Below, one piece after another: positions 50,967 through 61,241 of a stretch of DNA of 64,000 nucleotides; the first letter of the stretch is position 1; each line of letters begins with the position of its first letter. The notes below the pieces were generated by a model. The model saw nothing but the letters and a program-made list of their open reading frames with translations, ran no database searches and was not told where the DNA came from. The stretch spans positions 121,455-185,454 of the forward strand of contig JAKVCV010000013.1 of the NCBI GenBank assembly GCA_022448945.1, in the 5' to 3' direction. Made by a program: the position numbers and the translations under genes. The DNA is from Saprospiraceae bacterium (lineage in GTDB: Bacteria; Bacteroidota; Bacteroidia; Chitinophagales; Saprospiraceae).

Positions 50967-52580
50967 ATGAGAATACTAATACTAATCTTACTCCCCTTTA
51001 TTATACAGTCTTCGGTTTTTTGTCAATGTATTGAACGTTATAAGCAACGATATTTTAATAATATTGATATACATAGAGATGTAGTGTATCGAAAGGATGC
51101 ACCAAGTTTGATAGCATCAACAGTTTTTGGCGAAACCCTTATTAACAAAGATTTGGTTATGGATATTTTTATGCCAACTGCGTCAGATACCGTAACCAAT
51201 AGACCAGTTGTTGTTATTGGTCATGGAGGTGGCTTTGTTAATGTTGCTTTTATGTCTAATACTATTATGGTTGGAACAATGGACAATGATGATGTTCAGG
51301 CTCTAGCTGATACACTTGCTCATTGGGGTTATGTAGCTGCAGTAATAGAATACAGATTAGGTTATAATTTGCTTAGTTCTTCTAGTATTAATCGCGCTGT
51401 ATGGCGTGGCACTCAGGATATGAGTTCTGCCATAAGGTTTTTTAGAAAAAATGCCTCCTGGTTTGGCATTGACCCAGAGCGTGTTTTCTCAGTCGGGTCT
51501 AGTGCTGGTGCATTTGGAGCCCTTCATTCTGCTTTTGTTGATTTTCATGAAAGAGATGCTGAGACTTACGAATTGAGTCCTGGGTCATTTAATGATCTGG
51601 GTCATTTGCATAGTTGTCCTGTAGTGTCTTTATCCACTTTTGATCCTTTTTCAGGGTTGAATGTAGTTGGAAATGATGTAGACTCAATTCCAAATGGTGT
51701 TGCTACATATTGGGGTGCAATAGCTGATTTGAAATGGTTGTATCAGGGTAATAATAAGGCTCCGATAATTATGTTTCATGGGACAAATGATTTGATTGTT
51801 GATTATAAATGTGCTAAACCCTTTTCAAATGTTGTTATTGTTGCTGCAGAAACTTGTGGAACATATATGATGGACTCTGTTTTAACTGCTCATAATATGT
51901 TACACGAGGCTTATTATGGACAAGGTCAGAATCATGAATACTGGGGCGCTTTAAACGGTGAATGGTTGCCTGGAGGCCCCAATGCATATTGGCCGGATAT
52001 CATTCAAAAAACAGCCGATTTTTTCTATAATTTGATGAAACCTGAAATCCCATTAATATCGGGACCAAATAATGTGATACATTCTACAAATTATTCTTAT
52101 ACTATTTTAAATCCATTACCAGGTTATACATATTGTTGGGAAGTAGGAGGGGGTGTTATAGTTTCTCCCGTAACAAATTCATCTACTATAGATGTACAAT
52201 TTTACAATACGACCAATCAGGGTTATGTTACTGCGAGGGCAATTGATTCTGGTCACTTTGTTAGTGAAAAGGCTGTTGTTTTTACTATAGTAACAACAGA
52301 TGTAGACAATATCACCAAAACTCCTTCAATTTCAACCATCAATCTAAAGCCCAATCCTGCAAAGAAAAGATGTATTGTTTCTTTTATTAGTAGCTTAGAA
52401 TTAGAAGGGCAATTATTGGTATATAATGCTTTTGGAGTTGAAGTCTTCAATAATTCTATTAATATAAATATTGGAGAGAATCATAAAAATCTAGATTTAG
52501 ATAAGTTAAATCAGGGTATATATTTTGTAGAGGTTAGAACTCCTAAAACCAAAGTTGTAGAAAGATTAATAATTTATTAA
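50967..52580 (+). CDS. Secreted alpha/beta hydrolase with T9SS type A-like C-terminal sorting domain
   Basis: 'VVVIGHGGGFVNVAF', 'FSVGSSAGAFGALHSA'; C-terminal 'INLKPNPAKKRCIVSF...GQLLVYNAFGVEVFN...LNQGIYFVEVRTPKTKVVERLIIY'. Confidence 0.88.
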   Translation: MRILILILLPFIIQSSVFCQCIERYKQRYFNNIDIHRDVVYRKDAPSLIASTVFGETLINKDLVMDIFMPTASDTVTNRPVVVIGHGGGFVNVAFMSNTIMVGTMDNDDVQALADTLAHWGYVAAVIEYRLGYNLLSSSSINRAVWRGTQDMSSAIRFFRKNASWFGIDPERVFSVGSSAGAFGALHSAFVDFHERDAETYELSPGSFNDLGHLHSCPVVSLSTFDPFSGLNVVGNDVDSIPNGVATYWGAIADLKWLYQGNNKAPIIMFHGTNDLIVDYKCAKPFSNVVIVAAETCGTYMMDSVLTAHNMLHEAYYGQGQNHEYWGALNGEWLPGGPNAYWPDIIQKTADFFYNLMKPEIPLISGPNNVIHSTNYSYTILNPLPGYTYCWEVGGGVIVSPVTNSSTIDVQFYNTTNQGYVTARAIDSGHFVSEKAVVFTIVTTDVDNITKTPSISTINLKPNPAKKRCIVSFISSLELEGQLLVYNAFGVEVFNNSININIGENHKNLDLDKLNQGIYFVEVRTPKTKVVERLIIY

Positions 52581-52617
52581 AGAGATATAATACCAATACA
52601 AAGCGTTCGTTTTTTAT

Positions 52618-53724
52618 TTATTTTTTTTCAAAAATTCTATTATAGAATTCCAACAATTTTAATTCTTCTTTTTCCCAGATGAATTCTTCTCTCGCCCTAA
52701 CACAATTTTTTTGGATTTGAGTGTAAAATTCTGAAGATTTTGTGAATTTTTCAATAGCAACTACAATAGATTCTGTAGATAAATCTTCTAAAAGCAAACC
52801 AACAGGGAATTCACTAATAATGTTAGAATATTCAGGAAAATTCATATTTAGAGATGGTTTTTGAGCCTGGATATAATCGAAAAATTTATTAGCTAATGAG
52901 TAGTAATAATTTAGTCCTTTGTTTTGCAGTAAATTAATGCCAATATGTGCTCTTTTTGTAACTTCAAGCAGTTGATCAGGTTGGGCATATCCAAGAAATT
53001 TTACTTTATCTGTAAGATTTAACGCTTTCGATAGATTACGTAATTTTTCTGAATTATCACCTTCTCCAACCAGCCAAAACTCAACATCTTCCAAATGCTG
53101 GATTGCCTCAATCATTTCTTCTAATCCTCTGCCATCATTCAAAACTCCTTGATATAGGAGAATATAAGGCGGATGAAAGGGTAGTGGTGTTATGTTTTTA
53201 TCCTGTTGTAAAGGTACATTTCTGATAACAGAGAAATCAACATTATATTGGTCCTTAAATACCTTTTTTAGACTTTCACATACGGTATAACAATATTTTA
53301 ACTTAGGAACTGTTTTTTTTCCAATCCATTCCCATGTACGCTTAACCTTAGGCCTTTCAACAACTTCTGGTAGTTCTGTAAAAAATTCATGCGCATCATA
53401 AATACATATCTTTCTTTTCAGCTTGCTTGAGTAATATCCTGCCAAAATACTATCAAGGTCTATGCTACAGACTGCATCAAATTGTCGAAAAAGCAAGAAA
53501 AAAAACAAACGGATATTGTATTCAATATAAAACATTTTCCCTTTGTTAAAAATACATTTTAACCGCTTTTGTTGAAATGATCTGTTTTTTAGTGCTTCAC
53601 TTCCAGGACGTTTTCTTCCTACAAGGCATACATTATAACCATCCTTAACAAGGGTGGAACAGATGCGTATCATCCTTTGATCATAAGTAAGATCATTCGT
53701 AACAGTGAAGTAAATCTTTTGCAT
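52618..53724 (-). CDS. Glycosyltransferase (GT4-like)
   Basis: 'TNDLTYDQRMIRICSTLVKDGYNVCLVGR', 'ILLYQGVLNDGRGLEEMIEAI', 'FWLVGEGDNSEKLRNL'. Confidence 0.87.
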   Translation of the reverse strand: MQKIYFTVTNDLTYDQRMIRICSTLVKDGYNVCLVGRKRPGSEALKNRSFQQKRLKCIFNKGKMFYIEYNIRLFFFLLFRQFDAVCSIDLDSILAGYYSSKLKRKICIYDAHEFFTELPEVVERPKVKRTWEWIGKKTVPKLKYCYTVCESLKKVFKDQYNVDFSVIRNVPLQQDKNITPLPFHPPYILLYQGVLNDGRGLEEMIEAIQHLEDVEFWLVGEGDNSEKLRNLSKALNLTDKVKFLGYAQPDQLLEVTKRAHIGINLLQNKGLNYYYSLANKFFDYIQAQKPSLNMNFPEYSNIISEFPVGLLLEDLSTESIVVAIEKFTKSSEFYTQIQKNCVRAREEFIWEKEELKLLEFYNRIFEKK

Positions 53725-53726
53725 TC

Positions 53727-54464
53727 TTAAATATATCCTAATGCTTTAAAAATTAATAGAAATCCTGAAATTAACATCAAAATATAAACATATTTATTAA
53801 ATGCAGAGGGGTTTGTGATAAAACTATTAATCTTTTTACCAATAGGTACTGCAATAATCATTGCAGGAAATGCATATAGAAAATAGTAGCCTATCTTAGA
53901 ATTTTGATAGGAGTTCATATATACATGACTACAAATAATAAGTATTGTAAGCAGCCAAAAATAAAACTGTAAAGTAACTCTGAAAGTAGGTGGAGACCAT
54001 TGCCTTAAGGAGCCATAAATAACAACTGGAGGACCAGAAATATTGTATGCTCCTCCAAACAAACCAGAAAGTGCACCAAATATAGCAGCATATCTGTCAT
54101 TTTTGATATAAGGAATTTTGGGTGTAATTAAATTATAGATCGAAAAAATAATAATAAAACTTCCTAGAATTATCTTAATTAATGATTCATCTGCATACTT
54201 ACTCAGATATACTCCTATGGGTACAAATAACGACGCTGAAATAACGAGTGAAATGATACTTTTATACTGAATTTCTTTTCGGCCACGGACAACTATAATT
54301 GTACTACCTGCTATAAAAAGTAAGGGTATTAATGGACCAATAATTTCTAAGCTAAAATAAAGAGATAGAATAGGCATTGAAACCATTGCAAAACCAAATC
54401 CAAAAGTTGAATTAATTAAACTACAACAAAAAACTATCAGTATTATAAATAGAATAGTCTCCAT
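53727..54464 (-). CDS. TauE/SafE-like sulfite exporter family membrane protein
   Basis: Multiple TM helices; 'INSTFGFGFAMVSMPILSLYF', 'FGALSGLFGGAYNISGPPVVIY'. Confidence 0.83.
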   Translation of the reverse strand: METILFIILIVFCCSLINSTFGFGFAMVSMPILSLYFSLEIIGPLIPLLFIAGSTIIVVRGRKEIQYKSIISLVISASLFVPIGVYLSKYADESLIKIILGSFIIIFSIYNLITPKIPYIKNDRYAAIFGALSGLFGGAYNISGPPVVIYGSLRQWSPPTFRVTLQFYFWLLTILIICSHVYMNSYQNSKIGYYFLYAFPAMIIAVPIGKKINSFITNPSAFNKYVYILMLISGFLLIFKALGYI

Positions 54465-54692
54465 TCTAAGATTTTTTAATTAAAGTTGTTTTGTCAAAGA
54501 AAAGATGTAAATCTACTATCTTTTAAAAGATATAATTGTACGTATTCAAGTATATAATTGGTTTTTATTTTATTATTTTCATCTTGAACGAACAAGAAGT
54601 ATAGGTTGTACCCTTAGAGATAAAAAATACAAGGTATTACAAATACTTTGTAACAAAGGGTTTTAATTTAAATGGATTTTACTTGTTTTTAT

Positions 54693-54730
54693 AAAAAGAG
54701 ACTATTGCATCTATACAATAGTCTCTTTTT
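54693..54730 (-). terminator. Rho-independent terminator
   Basis: AAAAAGAGACTATTG-catctata-CAATAGTCTCTTTTT, 3' of the minus gene at 54755. Confidence 0.88.
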
Positions 54731-54754
54731 GAATTGATTGAATAATCTAATTGT

Positions 54755-55510
54755 CTAAAATGTTACACCTATTCTCAAAGAAGGACGGTAAAAGGTGCGA
54801 TTCTCAATTACTGGGTTTCCATTCCAATCTGAATATTCATATTTAGCAAATTGTATGACATAACCAAAATCCATTACAAGATGTGTTTTTCTTGTAGAAG
54901 GGAATCTTATGCCGATTGAGGGTCTTAGATAGAGGCCCCCTTCTGCACGATTATTCATTAACATATCATTAATTCCTATTCCATAACCTATATTTAAATC
55001 ATAAAATATGCTTGTAGAAGTTTTCATTAAATGGCCACGTATATTTGCATATATAGGAACAAAAGAATATTGCATTAAAGTGAGACTATTCAGACTGATT
55101 CCAGCACCAATTCCAATAAGACGATGCAAATGATATCCCGATACATAGTTTACACTTAACCCCAAAGATGGGCCATTAAAATCTGTGGTTCCTATTAAAG
55201 TTCCTCCAGTAATTGAATTATACCAACCTTTTTGAGGTACATGCATTTTCCTCTTTTCTTTTTTTTGGATTTGATAATCCAAAGAAACTTCATCTTTCAG
55301 TATTTTAACTACTTCAGAAGCTTTATATACTAAAATGCTTCCACCAAGAATTTCAATTTTGATATTTTCTTTTGGGTTATATTCTAATACATAACCTTTT
55401 ATTACAGAACCATTTTCTAAATATATAATATCTTGAAAATTGGTTTGAGCATAAAGGTTAAAATATGTAAAAAGACATATTAGTACACTATAAATTTTTT
55501 TGAAATGCAT
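54755..55510 (-). CDS. Putative outer-membrane beta-barrel protein
   Basis: Signal peptide 'IYSVLICLFTYFNLYAQ'; 'IIYLENGSVIKGYVLEYNPKENIKIEILGGSILVYKASEVVKI' head; beta-barrel C-terminus ending in F. Confidence 0.7.
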   Translation of the reverse strand: MHFKKIYSVLICLFTYFNLYAQTNFQDIIYLENGSVIKGYVLEYNPKENIKIEILGGSILVYKASEVVKILKDEVSLDYQIQKKEKRKMHVPQKGWYNSITGGTLIGTTDFNGPSLGLSVNYVSGYHLHRLIGIGAGISLNSLTLMQYSFVPIYANIRGHLMKTSTSIFYDLNIGYGIGINDMLMNNRAEGGLYLRPSIGIRFPSTRKTHLVMDFGYVIQFAKYEYSDWNGNPVIENRTFYRPSLRIGVTF

Positions 55511-55619
55511 ATCTAATATATTTACGAATCCTTATAATAAAAATGTTGTAATAAATCTGATTTAGTATACTTACAATCCCCTCCAGAATTTATTATTTGT
55601 AAAATGGATTTATCTACTA

Positions 55620-56888
55620 TTATTTTACAACTGGAATATGACTTAACAGTTGTAAAGCAGCAGGGGAGGACGTATTGTATTGATAAAAACCATCTTGTCC
55701 CACAACTAATAAGATATTTGCATTTGGAATAGTGATTGCATCATAAGTTGGAAATGAATTATCATGAAATAATTGATTTTGACCTATATTGAATTTGTCA
55801 GCAACATCAAAGACTTTAAGTCCATCTGCTCCATCACAAAGATACAGTTTGTCATTTTCAACGCTTAATCCTTGCGGATTGGTTAAAGCTGTTGTACTTA
55901 TTAAAGATGGATTCAATATATCTGAAATGTCAATTACATCAAGTTGATTGATAAAACCCTGGCATCTGGTTCCGCTACGAAGTGTAATATATGCAAAATT
56001 TCCATTTACGAAAACAGGGTCACAGACATCAGCATGTTCAAACTCACTCAAATAAGTGGGATTTTGAGGGTTACTATTATCGTATATAAACATGCCTGTA
56101 TTTGATCCTATAAACAACTTGTCTTGATAGGGAAAAATGGTTTCAATACCCCAGCCCCAACCAATTTGGAGTTGATTAACTCTTGTAGGGTCTTCTGGAA
56201 CTGTAATATCAAATATATGCATGTCTTGGTTATCTACAACATAAAGGTTTTGACCATCAATTGCAAATCTTGCCATTGATCCTCCAATTCCTATTGCTTC
56301 TCGACTTCCACTACCAGCAGCAGCAGAAACACCACCAGTACTTACAGATGTAAATGGTTCTATTTGAGGTGTACCCCATATAGCAGGATCGTCACATATT
56401 ACTTCTTCAGTTACTTCTTCCGCATTATATTTTACTAAAACACCTAAATCAGGGTCAGTGCCGTAATTAGGAAAAGCATCATTAACTCGTTTTTCAAGTC
56501 TGATATTTTGAATGTCAGTTATATCAATTGCTAATAAATCAATATAATTATCTGCATATAGCGTTGTTCCACTCATTGCTATATCTAAATTACCTGGTAT
56601 TGCAATAAAAGCTATTTTAGCAGGACTTGAAGGATTAGCATTATCAATTACATGGATTCCTTCATCAATTTCATTAATTAGAATTAAACTTCCATATAAA
56701 TAAATTTTACCAGGATTTATCAGGTCACGTCCCGGTTCAACCACAGGATCAATTCGAATTTCATCATAGGTTTTGTAAATGGGTTCATATTTTGTATAAG
56801 TCATTACTCTTTTACAGTCATCCTTTACACATGCTGACATTAATAACAGTAAGCTGATAGTCGCAAAAAATATATTGGAATTTTTCAT
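55620..56888 (-). CDS. LVIVD-repeat lipoprotein
   Basis: Lipobox 'LLLLMSACVKDD'; 'LYVVDNQDMHIFDITVPEDPTRV', 'INQLDVIDISDILNPSLIS', 'LYLCDGADGLKVFDVADK'. Confidence 0.87.
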   Translation of the reverse strand: MKNSNIFFATISLLLLMSACVKDDCKRVMTYTKYEPIYKTYDEIRIDPVVEPGRDLINPGKIYLYGSLILINEIDEGIHVIDNANPSSPAKIAFIAIPGNLDIAMSGTTLYADNYIDLLAIDITDIQNIRLEKRVNDAFPNYGTDPDLGVLVKYNAEEVTEEVICDDPAIWGTPQIEPFTSVSTGGVSAAAGSGSREAIGIGGSMARFAIDGQNLYVVDNQDMHIFDITVPEDPTRVNQLQIGWGWGIETIFPYQDKLFIGSNTGMFIYDNSNPQNPTYLSEFEHADVCDPVFVNGNFAYITLRSGTRCQGFINQLDVIDISDILNPSLISTTALTNPQGLSVENDKLYLCDGADGLKVFDVADKFNIGQNQLFHDNSFPTYDAITIPNANILLVVGQDGFYQYNTSSPAALQLLSHIPVVK

Positions 56889-57145
56889 AATAAATTTTGT
56901 TTGTGTTAATAAGTGATATGTATATAAGTTATGGGTAATACTTATAGAATATATATGTTATAGATTTTATTTTAATTAAGAATACTTTTGGATTATAAAC
57001 TGCATTTAACAATCTGATTAATTAAACGCTTTCATTTTTATAAAAGTGAAATGTTATTATGATTTTAACATATTCTAGATATTAGATCATTTTTTTTAAT
57101 TGAATGAAATAATTAAAAACTAAAATACATAAAAAATTTTGGAAA

Positions 57146-57541
57146 TTAATTTGATTGATCTAACGTTTGAAATATTTGACCGGCAGCCCATAGTGAGCTT
57201 CCAATTATATTATATACAGACTGCTCTTTTGATGGTTTGACTATTACCAATTTATATGCTTCTTTTGGATTAGTATCATTTGGACTAAATTGATACATTG
57301 AGTACGATGGGTTATGAGAATAATTTTCTTGATAATTAATGGTTTGAAGGTTTTGTTTCCAAAAATAATCCTCTTTGATTCCTAGATGCAATTCTACTTT
57401 TTTGTCTACCTTTTTGGAGGTAATCACTAAAGGAACATTATCATAATGTTGTTTGAAATTAATATTAGTTAATTCTATTTGTTGTCCATATGTTGATTGA
57501 AGTGAAACAACAGCAATAATAATAAGCATTAGCTTTTTCAT
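57146..57541 (-). CDS. Hypothetical secreted protein
   Basis: Signal peptide MKKLMLIIIAVVSLQSTYGQ; no recognised domain. Confidence 0.6.
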   Translation of the reverse strand: MKKLMLIIIAVVSLQSTYGQQIELTNINFKQHYDNVPLVITSKKVDKKVELHLGIKEDYFWKQNLQTINYQENYSHNPSYSMYQFSPNDTNPKEAYKLVIVKPSKEQSVYNIIGSSLWAAGQIFQTLDQSN

Positions 57542-57865
57542 AAAATTTAATTTTTCTTAGTGAAATAAATTATATGTTATTTATAACATTTATTATGTCA
57601 GCAGAAGTAAATTCAATAATGATTTTTAACTTATTTATATCTTATTATTGTTTGATAATGCAAAGATAATATAAATTAAATGAATATTCAAACAAAATTT
57701 ATAATTTTTTGTTTTTAATTTAATACTCATGCTTTTTTTAACAAATTTATTACATACTTTGTAAAAGTACTGGTTCATTGTAACTATAACGCAATTAAAT
57801 AAATAGGTTACATTGTCTTCATCAAAATTTTAATTCAATTAAAAAAACCAATTAACTTTTATAAT

Positions 57866-59776
57866 ATGAATCTTGTTTCTCAAATAATAATTTTTACTTC
57901 TATTTTTTGTTTGCTATTTAATAAGATAGATGCCCAGCAGTATTCTAGCTATACAGAATATCTAGATCTTGAACGTTTAATCATTAAATTTGATCCACTA
58001 ATAGAAAGTAATTTTAAAGATAAAACCCTGTCAAAGTTTAAGTCTATTAAATCCTGGGGTTATTTGTCTTATCCTCAGATTACGATTGCTTTTACTAAAG
58101 CAAAAAATGTAAATGAATATTTTCAGATCATTGAAGAACTAAACAATGAACCTTCTATTCAATATGTTGGAGAATATTTTAAAAACAATAAAAACCATAG
58201 CCTAGGTATTTTGAATCAGGTATTAGTTCAATTAAATGATAAATCCGAATATGATTTATTAAATGATATAGCAAATGAGTATAATGTACAATCTATTGTA
58301 CCACATCGTATGAATAATCTTTATGAATTACATATTAATAAAGATTCAAAACTTAGTGCTTTAGATTTAGCAATTAGTATCCATCAATCTAAAATGTTCA
58401 GATATGCAGAACCAAATTATCTTATTAATCCCATAGTTACTTCAAATGATTCTCTATATGACTATCAATGGGCAATTAATAACACAGGTTCTGCAATTCA
58501 ATTTAATGGAACTATTGATGCCGATATGGATGTTCAGGAGGCATGGGCAATAACAACTGGTCAACCATATATTCGTGTTGCAATTCTAGATTCAGGTGTT
58601 GATACTTTACATCCAGATTTAATGTCTAATTTAGTTAATGGATATTCGGCAATAGGAGATAGCAGTAAAGGATATCCTTCTTTCAATTTCAATAAAGATG
58701 GCCATGGGACTTGTTGTGCTGGAATTGTTGCTGCAATTGGCAATAATAATATAGGAACAGCAGGAGTGGCTTATGGTTGCAAGATAATCCCTATTAAAAC
58801 ATTTTATTATCAAAACTTGCCGGGTATTGGCACTTTACCTTATTCAACTGCTTCTTGGATGGCAGATGCAATTACATGGGCTTGGCAAACAGGATATGCT
58901 GATATACTCAGTAATTCTTGGGGGCTTCAAGATCTATTTATACCATTATTACCAGGTCCTGGAGATACATCTACTGTCAATAATGCAGTTATTCAGGCGT
59001 ATGCAAATGGTAGGAATGGAAAAGGGAGTTTGCTTTTTTTTAGCTCAGGAAATGAAGGTGATCCTCCAATATGGCCAGGTAGAGAACCTGATGCAATTTC
59101 AGTTAATGCAACATCAATGTGTGATGAGCGTAAGTATAATGGTTCTTGTGATGGAGAATCCTGGGAAGGCAATTATGGATTTGGATTGGAATTGGCTGCT
59201 CCAGGAGTGAAAATTGCTACAACAGATGCTTTAGGGTCTAATGGATTTGATGCAGGAGATTATGAAATGACTTTTAATGGTACTTCAGCTGCATGTCCGA
59301 ATGCTGCTGCTGTAGCTGCTTTGATTTTGTCAGTTGACAGCAATCTTACTGCTCATAGTGCAAGGGCAATAATTGATTCAACTGCTGATAAAGTAGGTGG
59401 ATATAGTTATTCAACAAATGCAATATATGGAACCTGGTCAGATGAACTTGGCTATGGAAGAATAAATGCATATAGAGCTGTTTCAGCAGCTTTACAAGGA
59501 ATGGCTTCCAGTACTGTAGATATTCAAACATTAGCAGATGTTACAATATATCCAAATCCATCTCAAGGAAGTGTTATCATTTCACATCAACTGTTGAATG
59601 ATAATCCTATAAGTTTAACCATATATTCATCTTTAGGGCGTTCTTTGATGATAAAGAAAATTAATAACAGCAATGAAACAGAATTATATTTACAGAATTT
59701 TCCCAATGGCACCTATTATCTTCATTTAATTACGGAAAAAACAACTATTACTAAAACGCTACATTTGATACGATAG
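57866..59776 (+). CDS. S8 family serine peptidase with T9SS type A-like C-terminal sorting domain
   Basis: 'VAILDSGVDTLHPDL', 'DGHGTCCAGIVAAIGNN', 'NGTSAACPNAAAVAALIL'; C-terminal 'VTIYPNPSQGSVIIS...LYLQNFPNGTYYLHLITEKTTITKTLHLIR'. Confidence 0.95.
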   Translation: MNLVSQIIIFTSIFCLLFNKIDAQQYSSYTEYLDLERLIIKFDPLIESNFKDKTLSKFKSIKSWGYLSYPQITIAFTKAKNVNEYFQIIEELNNEPSIQYVGEYFKNNKNHSLGILNQVLVQLNDKSEYDLLNDIANEYNVQSIVPHRMNNLYELHINKDSKLSALDLAISIHQSKMFRYAEPNYLINPIVTSNDSLYDYQWAINNTGSAIQFNGTIDADMDVQEAWAITTGQPYIRVAILDSGVDTLHPDLMSNLVNGYSAIGDSSKGYPSFNFNKDGHGTCCAGIVAAIGNNNIGTAGVAYGCKIIPIKTFYYQNLPGIGTLPYSTASWMADAITWAWQTGYADILSNSWGLQDLFIPLLPGPGDTSTVNNAVIQAYANGRNGKGSLLFFSSGNEGDPPIWPGREPDAISVNATSMCDERKYNGSCDGESWEGNYGFGLELAAPGVKIATTDALGSNGFDAGDYEMTFNGTSAACPNAAAVAALILSVDSNLTAHSARAIIDSTADKVGGYSYSTNAIYGTWSDELGYGRINAYRAVSAALQGMASSTVDIQTLADVTIYPNPSQGSVIISHQLLNDNPISLTIYSSLGRSLMIKKINNSNETELYLQNFPNGTYYLHLITEKTTITKTLHLIR

Positions 59777-59784
59777 ATAAAACT

Positions 59785-59820
59785 AAAAGACCTTATGACA
59801 TCTGTCATAAGGTCTTTTTT
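59785..59820 (+). terminator. Rho-independent terminator (bidirectional in form)
   Basis: AAAAGACCTTATGAC-atct-GTCATAAGGTCTTTTTT between convergent genes. Confidence 0.92.
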
Positions 59821-59841
59821 GATGAGCAGATATATTGAATG

Positions 59842-61020
59842 TTATACGTCAATTGTAATCTCACTAATACGTACAAGTTTCTCAGGGTCTATAGCATCGT
59901 ACTGAAAGATGCCTTCAAGACCAACAACTATAAGTGTGTTATTTTCAGAATTAGGAATAACATCATAGGCTTTACGGATATCTCTATCTGCATATTGTAA
60001 ATTGTCCAATATTTTATTTTTATCAGTAACATCAAATACTTTTAATCCCTGATTCCCATCACAAAGGAAGAGTGTATTTTCTTTGACACTTAATCCATGT
60101 GGGTTATGCATTTGGTAATTACTTACGAGGGTTGGATTGTTTAGATTTGAGATGTTAACGACATCTAATTGGTTGATTGCTCTGTCACAAGGTCCTCCAC
60201 TACGTAAAGTGATATACGCAAAATCACCAGCTACTACTACTGGATCGCAAGCAACTGCATGTTCAAATTTACTTAGGAATAGTGGATTTTGTGGATTAGT
60301 ATTATCATAAATATACATTCCTTCAGTACCACCAATAAAAAGATGATCTTCATGTGGGAAGATAGTTTCCACTGTAAATTCTAAAGGAATTTCTTTGATC
60401 TTAGAAGGGGTAGAAGGCTCGGTAATGTCAAATACAATCATTTTATTGCCATCCAATACATATAATGTATTTCCAACAATCGTAAAACGGGCCATTGATC
60501 CACCTACTCCAGTAGGGTTCCCTCCACTGGTAGGCTTACCATTTGAAACGGCTTGAAACTGCGTACCTCTGATACCAATCGGTTCAGCACCATTGTTTAT
60601 TGCTAGAAGATGTTCCCTTCGCTCTTTTTCAAATGTTTTAAAAGCTCCTTTTACGCGTTTTATTTCTCCTGTTTTTGTATTTAAAGTTACGAGGTCCATA
60701 TAGTTGTCTGCATAAATAATATCACCTTTCATAGCTACATCAATATTGCCAGGTATTTTTACAAAGCCAACTTTCTTAGGTTTTGCAGGATTTTCATTAA
60801 AAACAAGATGAATGCCTTTGCCCATTTCATTGATAAGTAACATATCATCTTTAATATAAATTTTGCCGGGATTTTTTAGCGGTTGAGACGTTTTGAGTTC
60901 TATAGCTTTTTGTCGCATTTCTTCAGCTGTTTTATAGCTCAGTTCGTTATTATCTGAATTGCAACCCCAAAATAAGGAATTGGCAATTAGCGCTATTAAG
61001 CAAAGATATATGTATTTCAT
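59842..61020 (-). CDS. LVIVD-repeat lipoprotein (paralog of 55620..56888)
   Basis: Lipobox 'IANSLFWGCNSDN'; 'LYVLDGNKMIVFDITEPSTPSKI', 'INQLDVVNISNLNNPTLVS', 'LFLCDGNQGLKVFDVTDK'. Confidence 0.87.
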   Translation of the reverse strand: MKYIYLCLIALIANSLFWGCNSDNNELSYKTAEEMRQKAIELKTSQPLKNPGKIYIKDDMLLINEMGKGIHLVFNENPAKPKKVGFVKIPGNIDVAMKGDIIYADNYMDLVTLNTKTGEIKRVKGAFKTFEKERREHLLAINNGAEPIGIRGTQFQAVSNGKPTSGGNPTGVGGSMARFTIVGNTLYVLDGNKMIVFDITEPSTPSKIKEIPLEFTVETIFPHEDHLFIGGTEGMYIYDNTNPQNPLFLSKFEHAVACDPVVVAGDFAYITLRSGGPCDRAINQLDVVNISNLNNPTLVSNYQMHNPHGLSVKENTLFLCDGNQGLKVFDVTDKNKILDNLQYADRDIRKAYDVIPNSENNTLIVVGLEGIFQYDAIDPEKLVRISEITIDV

Positions 61021-61241
61021 AATATGAATTCTTTTGAGTTAACAGGACAAATTATTAAATAAAAAATGTACTTGGAAAAATTAAAATTTTATAAAATTAA
61101 CAATACAATTTATCATTAGATGGATTCTAGTTAAAATTACAAAAAACTTTAAATAAAAGTTTCCAATACAAAAACTTTAATATTTCGATAAGTAATTATA
61201 TGTAGCTAATCTAAGTTTTAAATTCATCGTTTAATTAACAT

